From Streptomyces olivochromogenes (GTDB lineage: Bacteria > Actinomycetota > Actinomycetes > Streptomycetales > Streptomycetaceae), in assembly GCF_001514115.1 (NCBI RefSeq), contig NZ_KQ948496.1, positions 1 through 38,136 of the forward strand: a stretch of 38,136 nucleotides of DNA, written 5' to 3'. Positions 1 to 8,810 of this stretch are shown here, piece after piece. The translations under genes and the position numbers were made by a program. The notes under the pieces were generated by a model that saw nothing but the letters and a program-made list of their open reading frames with translations, did no database searches and was not told the origin of the DNA. Position 1 is the first letter of the stretch, and every line of letters begins with the position of its first letter.

Positions 1-2
1 TG

Positions 3-40
3 GCTAATGCGATTAGCTGTAGACTAGTAACGTTAGCTGT
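3..40. promoter_or_regulatory. AT-rich operator-like palindromes at window edge
   Basis: GCTAAT (3-8) and ATTAGC (12-17) form a perfect 6-bp inverted repeat around GCG, the geometry of many TetR-family operators. TTAGCTGT occurs at 13-20 and again at 33-40, and TAACGTTA (28-35) is self-complementary. The patch is much richer in A/T than its surroundings, as promoters are in high-GC actinobacteria. The regulated gene probably lies left of the window. Regulatory role is inferred. Confidence 0.4.
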
Positions 41-178
41 GAAGGTCAACACCACACCCAGCCGCGCTCGATCGGGGGCCAGGCATCGGGAACGAAGAGT
101 GACCTCGCCGCGCGGCGCCGGACCCGCTGACCAACACCCCGGACAACGCCGTATCACCGCAGGTCAGCGACCAGCACC

Positions 179-400
179 ATGACGCGCACCCTGCTGCACA
201 TCGACGACGCCGCCTGCTCCCACCATGATGGCGACAGTGAGGAAGCGTGCCGTCGTACGGTCGCCGCCCTGACCGGGGTGCCGGACGGCTACCGCACCGG
301 CCTCGTCCGCCGCCGCGCCCTGGACCTGTACGAGGCAATCCCCACCGAGCACCACCACGAACGCGCCGTACGGGAACTCCGGGACGTCCTGGCCGCGTGA
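179..400 (+). CDS. Small hypothetical protein (73 aa)
   Basis: A 73-residue frame starting at ATG 179 and ending in TGA. The product is rich in charged residues (several His/Asp near the N-terminus, an Arg/Glu-rich C-terminal helix ending RELRDVLAA) with no membrane segment or recognised motif. Third positions are mostly G/C, as expected for a real gene in this background. There is no strong Shine-Dalgarno sequence before the ATG. I do not recognise a family. It may be a small hypothetical gene or the tail of a larger decayed one. Confidence 0.4.
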   Translation: MTRTLLHIDDAACSHHDGDSEEACRRTVAALTGVPDGYRTGLVRRRALDLYEAIPTEHHHERAVRELRDVLAA

Positions 401-577
401 ACTCGCATGTGCCGGTGGAGCTCACGCCCCGAGGCGGCCAGCGCCCGGAACTCTCGGCCTGTGAGTACGTGCAGGCCAAGAGTCCCCGGACCTGCACGCA
501 CCGCGGCCGAGATCGGTACAACACGGCTCGCCCAGCACCACATGTAGGCCGAGTGAACCGACGTGGTGCAGATGTGT

Positions 578-1123
578 TCACCGTTTTGCGGTCTCACCCA
601 CCTGCCCGTGCGTAGCCTCGCTGGGCTCGGTAGAGGACGTGTTCAAGCGGGAGGAAGCGGCATCACGCGAAGCGCGTTCCCGGGACTCCGCGCGTGCGGG
701 GAGGGTGTTGGTGACATCGGGCCGGTTGCCAGCCGTGGCGAGCAGGGTGCTGATCCGGCGGGCGAAATCAGTGCCAGGCGTAGGCAGGTCCACCTCGGGC
801 TGGCGGAGGTAGCCGACGGCGACTGCGGTGGGGACGTACGCCATGAGTTCGCTGACCGCGGCGGAGCGGGGTCGGGCGCTGTATTTCGCCAGGTGGCGCA
901 GGACCCTCAGAATCGTGGTGGTGGAGGTACTGGTGATTCGGTGGGCTGCCGGATGCCAGGCGGTGGGGGCTTCGGTGTTCGGGCTAGGGATGTCCTGATC
1001 GTGCGGCCCGGGTGGTCGAGCGGGGGTGAAAGACCTTCGACTCCTGGTCGTCTCAGCGGCTGGGTGAAGCTGAGGGCAGCCTGAGCCGGGAGACGCCGGG
1101 GAGGGCGGCAGCAGCCCTGACAA
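578..1123 (-). CDS. Hypothetical protein, possibly a gene remnant
   Basis: From about 945 down to the stop at 578 this frame has strong G/C third-position bias and a protein-like composition (helical stretch ILRVLRHLAKYSARPRSA, then a Pro/Thr turn PTPGTDFARRI). Upstream of about 945 the reading is Pro/Ser/Arg-rich and looks non-coding, so the true start is unclear and the 5' part may be lost. No family is recognised. The tail is Ser/Thr/Glu-rich and probably disordered. I treat it as a hypothetical gene or decayed 3' fragment. The 214 bases between it and the next gene show nothing. Confidence 0.35.
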   Translation of the reverse strand: MSGLLPPSPASPGSGCPQLHPAAETTRSRRSFTPARPPGPHDQDIPSPNTEAPTAWHPAAHRITSTSTTTILRVLRHLAKYSARPRSAAVSELMAYVPTAVAVGYLRQPEVDLPTPGTDFARRISTLLATAGNRPDVTNTLPARAESRERASRDAASSRLNTSSTEPSEATHGQVGETAKR

Positions 1124-1337
1124 CGCCGGGACGTGCCGGTACTGCCAGATGGTGCGGGTTCGGTCAGCGAGACGGGAAGGTGTACGCGAGGAACCGGTGT
1201 CTGACGCCCCTTAACCTCGGGCTTTCGTGACCAGGGGCTTCCGGAGAAGGGCTGTCGCGGGTCGATGGCGTGTGAGCTGGGTCGACGTGTTGCGGTGGCG
1301 AAGTTGGGGACAGGAGCCGTGGTGCACTTGGGAGGTG

Positions 1338-1856
1338 CTACAGCAAGGAGCCCCAATCGTCGGACTCGCGCATGCGTCGATCCTCCTCCCGCCAAGACTC
1401 GAAGGTTGGCGGGTCAATACTCAGCTGAGCGTTGAGGGGCGGCGTGATGTGCCCACTGACCAGATGGACAAGGAAGTCGACCATGCCAAGGTCGTAGTCG
1501 TACCAGGTTTGGGACCGGGTAAGGACAGCCACGGTCCAGCGGTTCGGGTCGCCATCCGTGCAACGCCAGTAGAAGTTATCGGCCCCCTCGTTCGCACCCC
1601 AGCGCAAGAGGTTGTCCGAGGGCGGGTAGGGGCGTTCGTAGACCAAGTGGTCATCGTACGGATGGCCGACGAATGGCGGACTCATGATGCCCAGCGAGTC
1701 GCTGATGGCGCCCATCCCATAGGTGGCAATGAAGTCCCGAAAGTCATCTGGGAACCGCCATCCGAAGTTCGCGTGCACCTGATCCCAGTCCACCGTGTCG
1801 CCGCCCTCGGCCGGCGGAGGCATCAGCTGAATCAGCCGCTTGACCGCGTCATGCAT
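1338..1856 (-). CDS. SMI1/KNR4 family protein (immunity-type)
   Basis: About 172 residues. The SMI1/KNR4 hallmarks are visible: an N-terminal helix, then WDQVHANFGWRFPDDFRDFI, the family's 'G..LP..Y..F' segment, followed by an aromatic-rich beta region (WRCTDGDPNRWTVAVL, WYDYDLGMVDFLVHLV). Bacterial members are mostly immunity proteins against contact-dependent or secreted polymorphic toxins. I chose ATG 1856 because GGAGGT (1861-1866) lies 4 nt upstream; an ATG at 1868 and one at 1904 are possible but lack such a site. No toxin gene is adjacent, so it looks like an orphan immunity gene. It is followed upstream by the divergent IS1380-type element, which may have separated it from its partner. 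Confidence 0.75.
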   Translation of the reverse strand: MHDAVKRLIQLMPPPAEGGDTVDWDQVHANFGWRFPDDFRDFIATYGMGAISDSLGIMSPPFVGHPYDDHLVYERPYPPSDNLLRWGANEGADNFYWRCTDGDPNRWTVAVLTRSQTWYDYDLGMVDFLVHLVSGHITPPLNAQLSIDPPTFESWREEDRRMRESDDWGSLL

Positions 1857-1994
1857 CGCAACCTCCATGAAGACTCCTGGCGTGCGTCCTCCTGGCTCAA
1901 GCACTGGCTGACCTGGTAGAGAGTGCCGCTGGGGGCTGGGACGCTAAAGCTTGTCCAGGATCCTGATGGTTGCCGAGGAAGAGGGACTTTCCAG

Positions 1995-3371
1995 GTGAGC
2001 AAGCGTATCGGGTCGTATCCGCGGGTCTGCGCTCGGGACGATGGGGATGGGTTGGTCTCGCAGGCCGGTGGGGTGCTGCTGGTGGAGACAGTCCGCAAGT
2101 CCGGCCTGGATGCGGCGATGTCAGCGGCGTTGGCGCCGTGGCGCAGGCCGCGGGCGGTGCACGACCCGGGCAAGATCCTGCTGGACCTCGCCCTGGCGGT
2201 GGCACTGGGCGGGGACTGCCTGTCGGACATTGGCGTACTGCGGGCCGAACCAGCCCTGTTCGGCCTGGTGGCCTCCGATCCGACCGTCTCCAGGCTGGTG
2301 GACACCCTGGCCGGCGCGGGCCCTCGCGCACTGGCAGCGATCCGGCGGTCCAGGGCCGAAGTCCGCCAGCGAGTCTGGCGGTTGGCTGGCGCCGACGCCC
2401 CCGATGCGGACAGGCAGGTGATCGTGGACATCGACGGTGTCCTGGTAGTAGCCCACTCCGAGAAGCAGGACGCTACCGCGACGTGGAAGAAGACCTTCGG
2501 GCACCACCCACTTATTGCATTCGTCGACCACGGCCCCGGCGGGTCCGGGGAACCGGTGTCCGCGCTGCTGCGGCCCGGCAACGCTGGCAGCAACACCGCC
2601 GCCGACCATGTCACCACCACCAAACTGGCCCTGGCCCAACTGCCCAAACACCACCGACGGGGCCGCTCGACACTGATCCGCACCGACTCCGCAGGCGGTA
2701 CCCACGACTTCCTGGACTGGCTCACCAGCCGCGGCCGGTGGCTGTCCTACTCGGTCGGGATGACCATCACCGACGCCGTCCACCACGCCGTCCTACAGAT
2801 CCCGGAGACGGCCTGGACACCGGCGGTCGAAACCGACGGCCAGCCCCGAGACGGTGCCTGGGTCGCCGAACTGGCGGGGGACGTCCTCAAGGGCTGGCCG
2901 ACCGGTATGCGACTCATAGTCCGAAAAGAGCGCCCGCACCCCGGCGCCCAGTTGCGGTTCACCGACGCCGACGGAATGCGGCTGACCTGCTTCGCCACCA
3001 ACACGACCGGTACCACCATCGCCGCCCTGGAACTGCGGCACCGCCAGCGCGCCCGAGCCGAGGACCGCATCCGCGCCGCCCGCGACACCGGCCTGCGCAA
3101 CCTCCCCCTGCACCACACCTCCAGCAACCAGCTCTGGCTGGAGATCGTCCAGCTCGCACTCGACCTGCTGGCCTGGATGCCGATGCTCGCGCTGACCGGC
3201 CCAGCCCGCCGCTGGGAACCCAAAAAGCTCCGGTTCAGGCTGTTCTCGGCGGCCGCCCGTCTGGTCACGACCGGCCGGCAACGCATCCTCCGCCTCGGCG
3301 TCCACTGGCCCTGGACCCACGTGATCACCGACGCCCTCACCCGACTGCAAGCCCTACCCAACCCCGGCTGA
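1995..3371 (+). mobile_element. IS1380-family transposase
   Basis: A DDE transposase of about 458 residues from GTG 1995 (an upstream ATG-like start at 1923 adds 24 residues that do not look conserved). Family features: the N-terminal LVSQAGGVLLVETVRKSGLD segment, HDPGKILLDLALAVALGGDCL, and SDPTVSRLVDTLA. The likely catalytic residues are an Asp in VIVDIDGVLVVAHS, the Asp in LIRTDSAGG, and the Glu in RARAEDRIRAARDTGLRNLP, where the IS1380 third acidic residue normally sits. The frame is uninterrupted and full length, so the enzyme could be active. I could not identify matching terminal inverted repeats with confidence, so the element's exact ends are not given. It separates the SMI1/KNR4 gene from the MFS pseudogene. 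Confidence 0.85.
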
Positions 3372-3522
3372 CCAGTGCGAACGACCCGCCCCGACGAGCA
3401 CCCAAGATTTTCCGGACCTGTGGAATCCGGCGCCCACCCGGCACGACAGCCGGGCCCCCAGCCTGCCCGCCCCCATAAACAACCCACAACCCGGCAAGCA
3501 AAAAAGCCCCGCCCCACGCCCC

Positions 3523-4282
3523 GGACAACAGTCGGAGCGGGCCCAGCTGTGGCCCCTGTACGCGGCGGGCTTCACCACCGCGTTCGGTGCCCACAGCGTC
3601 GCGGCGAACCTGGGCCGCTTCACCACCGGACACCACCAGTCGCTCCTGGTCCTGGGCGGCCTGCTCGCCCTGTACGACGGCGCCGAGGTCCTCCTCAAGC
3701 CCGTCTTCGGCACCCTGGCCGACAAGGTCGGCCCCCGCCCGGTACTGCTCAGCGGACTGCTCGCATTCGCCGCGGCCTCGGCCCTGTTCGCCTTCGCCGA
3801 CAACACCTCGCTGCTGTGGGCGGCCCGTCTGGGCTAGGGCGCAGCTGCCTCCGCCTTCTCCCCGGCCGCCTCCGCCCTGGTCGCCCGCCTCAACCCCGTC
3901 GCCAAGCACGGCCGGGCGTTCGGCTCCTACGGCTTCTACAAGAGCATCGGCTACACCGCCGGCCCGCTGCTCGGCGGGGCGCTGGTGGCCGGAGGCGGAC
4001 TGCCGCTGCTGTTCACCGCCATGACCGCGCTGGCCGCCGCCGTCGCCGCCTGGGCGGCCGTTGCCGTCCCCGCCGTGCCGCCGCTGCCCAAGGCCCGACA
4101 GACGGTGCTCGACCTCGCTAAACGGCTCGGCCAGGGCAGTTTCCTGCGCCCGACCGCCGCACTGGCACTGGCCACCGCGGCCCTGTCGGCCGGCGTGGGC
4201 TTCCTGCCGGTCACCGGCGCCGCCGCCCACCTCGGGCCGGTTGCCACCGGGGCAGCCGTCTCCCTGCTCGCGGCCTGCGCCC
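3523..4282 (+). pseudogene. MFS transporter pseudogene (in-frame stop, 3' truncated)
   Basis: One frame reads as the N-terminal half of a major facilitator superfamily permease: helices such as LYAAGFTTAFGAHSVA, LLVLGGLLALYDGAEV, then the MFS loop GTLADKVGPRPVLL, and further helices past GFYKSIGYTAGPLLGGALVAGG. An in-frame TAG lies at 3835-3837 in ARLG-stop-GAAASAFSP, where CAG (Gln) is expected. The homology ends abruptly near 4282, where the sequence becomes the antisense strand of the ISL3 transposase. No good start codon precedes the first helix, so the 5' end is also damaged. The gene cannot make a functional permease. Substrate is unknown. Confidence 0.75.
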
Positions 4283-5204
4283 CGTGGACGAGAGCGTGGT
4301 GAGCGCGGGCCCGTTCAGCGAACTTGCCGGTCGGGTCATCCGTTTCGGCCTCCTGGCCGGGTGCTGCCTCGGCCGGCGTCTCCCATGCGGGCTCGGGTTC
4401 CAGGCTGGGCGGCGGTAGGTCGCGCAGGCAGGAGCGGTGGTCGGCGACGGTCTTCTCGACCGCGGTAGCGAGGTTCTGCCAGAGGTGGAACCGGTCGGCG
4501 ACCTGGAGGGCCTGGGGTGCTGCGGTGCTGGCTGCCTCGGCGTAGGCGCCGGCGCGGTCGCGGCAGACGACCTCGATTCCGGGATGGGCCGCGAGCCACG
4601 GGGCAAGGGTGGCGGCATCGCGCTCGGGCAGCAGGTCGAGAACCTGGTGGGTCTCGGCGTCGATCACGACCGTTCCGTAGACGTGGCCGCGCCGGAGCGC
4701 GAAGTCGTCCACGCCGACGGCGCGGGGCTCCGTCGCTGCCGGGTCGGGCAGGTCCATCACCCGGCGCAGCAGCGTGGTGCGGCTGGTCGCGATGCCCATG
4801 ACCCGGGCGAGACGGGCACCGGCCCGGCCTGCCAGGGCCAGCCCGATCTCACTCATCGCCTGGCGCAGCCGCTCGGTGACCCGGCCGTGCCGGCGGGTCA
4901 GCCCCGGCACCTGTTCCACGAACGTCCGCCGCCCACAAGCCGAGGCCGTGCAGAAGAACCGCCGAACCCGCAACGCGAGCTGTGCTCGTCGCCCGGCAGC
5001 GGGCAGATCTGCCGGAAACCGCAGGTAGGAGCTGTGGACCCGTTCCGTCCAGTGAGCGCAGTCGGGACAGGCGGCCCCGGTGGGCGTGCACCGGGCCTCG
5101 ACGCGTATCGCCTCGCCGTGCGTATCTACGGCCACGACGGCGACGCCGGGGACCGACGGGAACAACAACTCCTGGAGCCGGGACAACACCTCGTTCACGG
5201 CCAC
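4283..5204 (-). pseudogene. ISL3-family transposase, C-terminally truncated
   Basis: About 305 genuine residues from ATG 5204: an N-terminal zinc-ribbon-like region (CPDCAHWTERVHSSYLRFP and FFCTASACGRRTFVEQVP), then the ISL3 transposase core with GVDDFALRRGHVYGTVVID, VVCRDRAGAYAEA and QVADRFHLWQNL. Intact members continue for roughly 200 more residues after the AERARAHHALVH segment. Here the frame runs out of homology at about 4283 and carries on antisense through the MFS pseudogene to a chance stop near 3951. One deletion therefore removed the 3' ends of two convergent genes. The likely element end lies upstream near 5300-5325, where the minus strand reads GGGGTCTGGCACAAGTTCC; I could not confirm the matching repeat. 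Confidence 0.8.
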
Positions 5205-5366
5205 CGAATGTCGGCCGTGTCACCTGCACCAGGAACGATTTCAAGGCGTCTTCCGCACCCACCGCAAGAAGATCAACAACTACAATGCGTGACCGTCTCA
5301 CGGAACTTGTGCCAGACCCCTGAGGTGGCCCCGGGTTCCGGTCAGTCCTGGCCCCGCTCATGGGCC

Positions 5367-5726
5367 CTATCGGTCCAGGAAGCGTGGGTCGGCCGTCAGG
5401 ATGTACCGGCTGAGGAGTTCGCGGTTATGGAAGGCGGAGTGCAAGAGGACGGCCAGGTCTGTGAGGGCTTCAAGGTCGCTGCTCGAGACAACGAACGTGC
5501 CGGCTTCTGATCCGAAGTGGAGCTTGTCCGCTCTGCCGGGCATACGAGAACTGACCAGTGACTCAGCCAGCCCCTCCCAGCCGTGACCATGGCTCTCGGC
5601 GTTGTGCTCCTCGAAGACGTCGGCGACCTGCTCCATGTCGCCGTCGAAGAGATAGAGGCAGTAGGAGGGTTCGGGCTCGCCGGTTTCGTCTAGGTGGAAC
5701 GGGGCCAGGGCTGATGGGTCACTCAT
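5367..5726 (-). CDS. Imm51-type immunity protein
   Basis: 119 residues. The pattern matches the Imm51 immunity family: an N-terminal 'LAPF.L.E' start, SYCLYLFDGDMEQVADVFEEH, a Gly/Trp segment HGHGWEGLAESLV, then GSEAGTFVVSSSDLEALTDLAVLLHSAFHNRELL near the C-terminus. Known members neutralise nuclease or other polymorphic toxins in the producing cell's cytoplasm. No toxin or secretion gene is next to it; the neighbours are a truncated ISL3 transposase and another transposase-like remnant, so it appears to be an orphan immunity gene. No clear Shine-Dalgarno sequence precedes ATG 5726. Confidence 0.65.
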   Translation of the reverse strand: MSDPSALAPFHLDETGEPEPSYCLYLFDGDMEQVADVFEEHNAESHGHGWEGLAESLVSSRMPGRADKLHFGSEAGTFVVSSSDLEALTDLAVLLHSAFHNRELLSRYILTADPRFLDR

Positions 5727-5773
5727 GGGGGTGATGGTAGGTGCCCTGGTCTTGATCGGGACCGGGCGGTTCG

Positions 5774-5915
5774 TCAGGCTGAGCGGGTGTTCGTCTTCGC
5801 CGTCCTGGCTTTAGTCTGGGCGAGCCGGTAGGACTCGGTGCCGGTCTCGATGATGGTGCCGTTGAAGGCCGCCAGACCCGCTGGGTCAAGCACCAGCGGG
5901 CCGATCAGGAGCCGC
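5774..5915 (-). pseudogene. C-terminal remnant, possibly an IS21-type helper ATPase (IstB)
   Basis: On the minus strand a short open stretch reads FNGTIIETGTESYRLAQTKA and ends at TGA 5774-5776. This resembles the C-terminal beta-hairpin and tail of IstB-like ATPases, where a short 'G..I...G.SYR' motif is common. Only about 45 residues remain and no upstream ATPase motifs are visible. Third positions are G/C-rich, supporting former coding. The assignment to IstB is tentative. Confidence 0.3.
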
Positions 5916-5940
5916 CATCACGCTGAACCTGCGACGCGGG

Positions 5941-7056
5941 TCAAGCTATGAGCAGGCGGAGGCCGAGATCTGCCGCGTCAAGGCCGGCGAGGTCGCTGTT
6001 GCGCTCGGCCCACCGGCCGGAGTCGAGGTCGTCGCTGAGGCTTCGCACCGCGCGCTGCTCGGCCTTTGGCCCGACCCTCGTCCACACCGACATCGCACGG
6101 CGCACATGATCCTCCAGATACGCCCCCGGTCGGCGCCAGTACGCCTCGAACAGGCCGTCAGCGCAGTCCCACGGGATGGGCACCGGCTCAGCGCGGGCGC
6201 CGATCGCGCCGGCCATCCCAGCAAGCGAGGGAAATTCCGCGAGGACGGCGGCGAACTCGGGCAGGTAGTCACGGGTAAGCCAGAACCGGTCCTGCCATCC
6301 GGGCTCGTCGGTGTCGAACGTGAGCACCACCACGCGGCGGGCCACGCGCCGCATCTCGCGCAGCCCTGTTATCGGGTCCCCCCAGTGGTGAACGGTGGAG
6401 ACGGCCATCGCGACGTCGAAGGACTGGTCCTCGAACGGCAGGCTCTCCGCGGCAGCGGCCACGCACGGCGCCGAGCCAGCAGGCCGCTGCCCCCGCATGA
6501 CCGCCGATGGCTCCACCGCGGTCACGTCGCGATCAGCAGGCTCGTAGGAGCCGGTGCCAGCCCCGACGTTCAGCACCGTCTGCGCGTCCCCGAGCGCGTC
6601 CCAGATCCGCGCGGCGATCCGCGGCTCGGTACGCCGTGTTGCGGTGTAAGCGCCGCCGATCGCGTCGTACAGCCGTGCACCGAGCATCTCCAGCTGCTCC
6701 TCCGGCGTCACCATCAGTCCCTTCGCCCGTGCCTCAAGTTCCCTGTCGATGGCCGCCACCATGGCGTCAGCGCGATCACGCCGCTCCAGCAGCAGGCCGC
6801 GCAGTCGGCGCAGGTGCGCGACCGCGTCGGTGGACGGGTCCCCGACCAGTTCCGCAACCTCCCGCAGCCCGAAGCCCAACCGCCGATAGGCCAGCACCTC
6901 CCGCAGCCGCTCCACGTCGCCCGCCGAATAGGCCCGGTATCCGGCTGCGGTCCGCGCCGACGGCTGAACGAGCCTGATCTCGTCATAGTGATGCAGCGTG
7001 CGAACGCTCACGCCGGCCAGCTCGGCCACGCGTCCCACGGTCCAGTGATCCTCCAC
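5941..7056 (-). CDS. MerR-family regulator fused to a SAM methyltransferase
   Basis: 371 residues from GTG 7056. Residues 5-70 are a MerR/TipA-type winged helix (TVGRVAELAGVSVRTLHHYDEI, GYRAYSAGDVERLREVLAYRRLGF), followed by a long dimerisation helix to about residue 120. From about residue 160 the protein is a class I methyltransferase: motif I is TVLNVGAGTGSYEP, the acidic loop is DVTAVEPSAVM, then AESLPFEDQSFDVAMAVSTVHHW as in Methyltransf_11 proteins. MerR regulators normally end in a small effector-binding domain; here a full enzyme domain takes that place. The start at 7056 is set by the promoter just upstream; longer readings to 7209 add unstructured sequence and cross that promoter. 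The gene probably controls itself. Substrate and inducer are unknown. Confidence 0.8.
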   Translation of the reverse strand: MEDHWTVGRVAELAGVSVRTLHHYDEIRLVQPSARTAAGYRAYSAGDVERLREVLAYRRLGFGLREVAELVGDPSTDAVAHLRRLRGLLLERRDRADAMVAAIDRELEARAKGLMVTPEEQLEMLGARLYDAIGGAYTATRRTEPRIAARIWDALGDAQTVLNVGAGTGSYEPADRDVTAVEPSAVMRGQRPAGSAPCVAAAAESLPFEDQSFDVAMAVSTVHHWGDPITGLREMRRVARRVVVLTFDTDEPGWQDRFWLTRDYLPEFAAVLAEFPSLAGMAGAIGARAEPVPIPWDCADGLFEAYWRRPGAYLEDHVRRAMSVWTRVGPKAEQRAVRSLSDDLDSGRWAERNSDLAGLDAADLGLRLLIA

Positions 7057-7063
7057 GGCACCG

Positions 7064-7094
7064 ACTATGCAGCCTGACGCCACGTGAGGGTCAA
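7064..7094 (-). promoter_or_regulatory. MerR-type promoter with 19-bp spacer
   Basis: On the minus strand the -35 TTGACC (7094-7089) and -10 CATAGT (7069-7064) are separated by exactly 19 bp, the lengthened spacer that MerR proteins remodel. The spacer holds an imperfect dyad, CCTCACGT facing CCTGACGC (7073-7089), typical of MerR operators. The predicted transcription start falls at about 7057-7056, on the GTG start codon, so the mRNA would be leaderless. Autoregulation is inferred. Confidence 0.7.
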
Positions 7095-7404
7095 GAGCCT
7101 CACTCACGGCAGCAAGAGCCAAACGCGAAGCAGCGGTCCGAGGCGACTCCCGCAAGCCAGAGCGATGGTCTGGTTCAGAGAAGCCTGGAACCCGACGGAG
7201 TGGCCCCACAGCGACCGAGTGACATCAAAAGTCACTGACATTGATCACGATGCCCGCCCCAGAATGACTTCCGAAGTCGCTTCGAAATGACTCCCTCTGA
7301 AACTGACACAGCCACAGTGCTCCCGTTCCTCGTCCGCCCTCACCCACACCCCACCCAATGTTTCCCCGAAACTATCCGCAACCCCCGTGACCTGACCGGT
7401 GGCT

Positions 7405-7533
7405 TCGCAAACTATCGCGCACCGCTCGCAAACAAGGCTGCACTGTCACACCAATGTGACCGTGCGGCATTGTTTGCGAGCGATCGCGAGGAAGGGCCTG
7501 GTCGGGGGGCCGGTGGTGCGCGATGGTTTGCGA
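7405..7533. repeat. Nested inverted repeats with CTCGCAAAC motifs
   Basis: An outer pair (7405-7423 and 7515-7533) matches 18 of 19 positions in inverted orientation. An inner pair, CGCTCGCAAACAA (7423-7435) and its complement (7470-7482), is perfect. Inside it GTCACA (7445-7450) and TGTGAC (7455-7460) flank CCAA. The inner pair and the GTCACA pair share the same centre, 7452.5, giving a cruciform-capable block of about 60 bp. The gap 7057-7694 has no other convincing gene. Related motifs recur at 8925-8986 across the next gene. Function is unknown; protein-binding sites or an element end are possible. Confidence 0.6.
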
Positions 7534-7694
7534 GTTTGGCAGGCCGCAGTTTGCCCGCTCGCAGTCGGGTTGGTCACCCGTCGTGACGGCGAGGCGGCCC
7601 GGCAGGGCGCTCGGTCAGAGTGCCCTGCAAGGCCAGGCGGAGTCGGGGCGAGCAGCGTTGGGCCGACCCCGTAGACAGGACATGGAGAACCAGG

Positions 7695-8645
7695 TCACCA
7701 TCTGGTGCGCAGCACGCCGTCACTGTCAGGTAGAGCAACGTGGAACAGCGGGTGGCGTTCGTCGAGGGCCAGGGGCAGGGAGCAGGCCGCCCTCGCGCCT
7801 GCCACCAAAGTGGTGAGCTGTTGGTGGTGGGTCTCGTCGACGGTCACGTGGCGGATCGTTCCGTTCGGCGCCTCCCAGACGAAGTCCACGGATTCGTCCT
7901 CGGGCAGCGCGGCAAGGACCGCATCGACATCAGGGGTGAGGTCGGGCCAGACGGTCAGGAGCGCGCGTGGGCCGAGCACGGCGCGGACGGTATCGAGGTT
8001 GTTCTCGGTGAGGCGATGCCAGCGGGTGGCGTTGCGGAGGTAGGTCTCCTCCAGGAGGAGCGTCTGCGGTGCGGCCAGTTCTGCGCGTACTCGTTCCCAG
8101 AACTCCTCGTCCGCAGCCTGTGTCACCTCTGGTTCCTCAAGGTCTGCGGCGTAGGGCGAGGCCGTGATCGGTTCCGCGAACAGGCCGAGCTCGCGGGTCC
8201 GGGCGACCGCTGCTTCGCAGGGCTGGTCGCTGCCGACGTACAGGTACTGATCCCACCCGACGTGCACGGTGAACGTGTCCTGCTGCTCCAGCCGGCACCA
8301 GGCGCCCTGGTCGCGGAGCATGGCCCTGACCAGCTCCAGCGCGACCGGCACTGAGACTTCGGCACCGTCGTAGTAGCCGGTGAGGTCGGGCGGGAACAGC
8401 CCAGCGAGGCCGTGCCCGTCAACGGCCGCCTCTAGGCCGAAGTTAACGAAGCCGGTGACCTCCGGTTCACGGATCTCCAGCCGGTCAATGCCCGATTCCT
8501 GCGCGAAGGCGGCGATCGCCTCCAAGTAGGCCGCTTCGACCGGCCCGTGGTCGCTCACCGTGTCCTCAGCGCCGTTGTAGTGCCCGTGCTCGTCGCGGTC
8601 GGCGGGGTTGTACTTGGTTATCCGGTGGGCGAAGGACGGCGGCAC
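7695..8645 (-). CDS. Conserved hypothetical protein
   Basis: About 316 residues. I chose GTG 8645 because AGGGAG lies a few bases upstream and the protein then begins VPPSFAHRITKYNPADRDEHG; ATG 8693 would add 16 low-complexity residues. The product is acidic, with repeated Glu/Asp/Ala helices and a C-terminal beta segment (TIRHVTVDETHHQQL). I see no signal peptide, membrane segment, nucleotide-binding motif or zinc site. The opening segment looks like a Streptomyces protein commonly seen in accessory regions, but I cannot assign a function. It stands alone between two clusters of CTCGCAAAC-type repeats (7405-7533 and 8925-8986). Confidence 0.65.
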   Translation of the reverse strand: MPPSFAHRITKYNPADRDEHGHYNGAEDTVSDHGPVEAAYLEAIAAFAQESGIDRLEIREPEVTGFVNFGLEAAVDGHGLAGLFPPDLTGYYDGAEVSVPVALELVRAMLRDQGAWCRLEQQDTFTVHVGWDQYLYVGSDQPCEAAVARTRELGLFAEPITASPYAADLEEPEVTQAADEEFWERVRAELAAPQTLLLEETYLRNATRWHRLTENNLDTVRAVLGPRALLTVWPDLTPDVDAVLAALPEDESVDFVWEAPNGTIRHVTVDETHHQQLTTLVAGARAACSLPLALDERHPLFHVALPDSDGVLRTRW

Positions 8646-8810
8646 GCTGCTCCCTGGACTGTTGGAAGGGGATGTCAGCGTAGTTCGTGACAACGGCCTG
8701 CCGGGTTCCTGCCGCGACCTCCACCGTCAGCCCTCTCGGCAGGAGCGCGTACTCCTATTCGCCGCTGTCACAACAGTCCGGGCTTTCGCGCTGACGTCTG
8801 CGAAGCCTGT

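Noticed and set aside
3951..4282. C-terminal continuation of the ISL3 transposase
   Set aside because: The residues are the antisense of MFS transporter codons and have no transposase motif.
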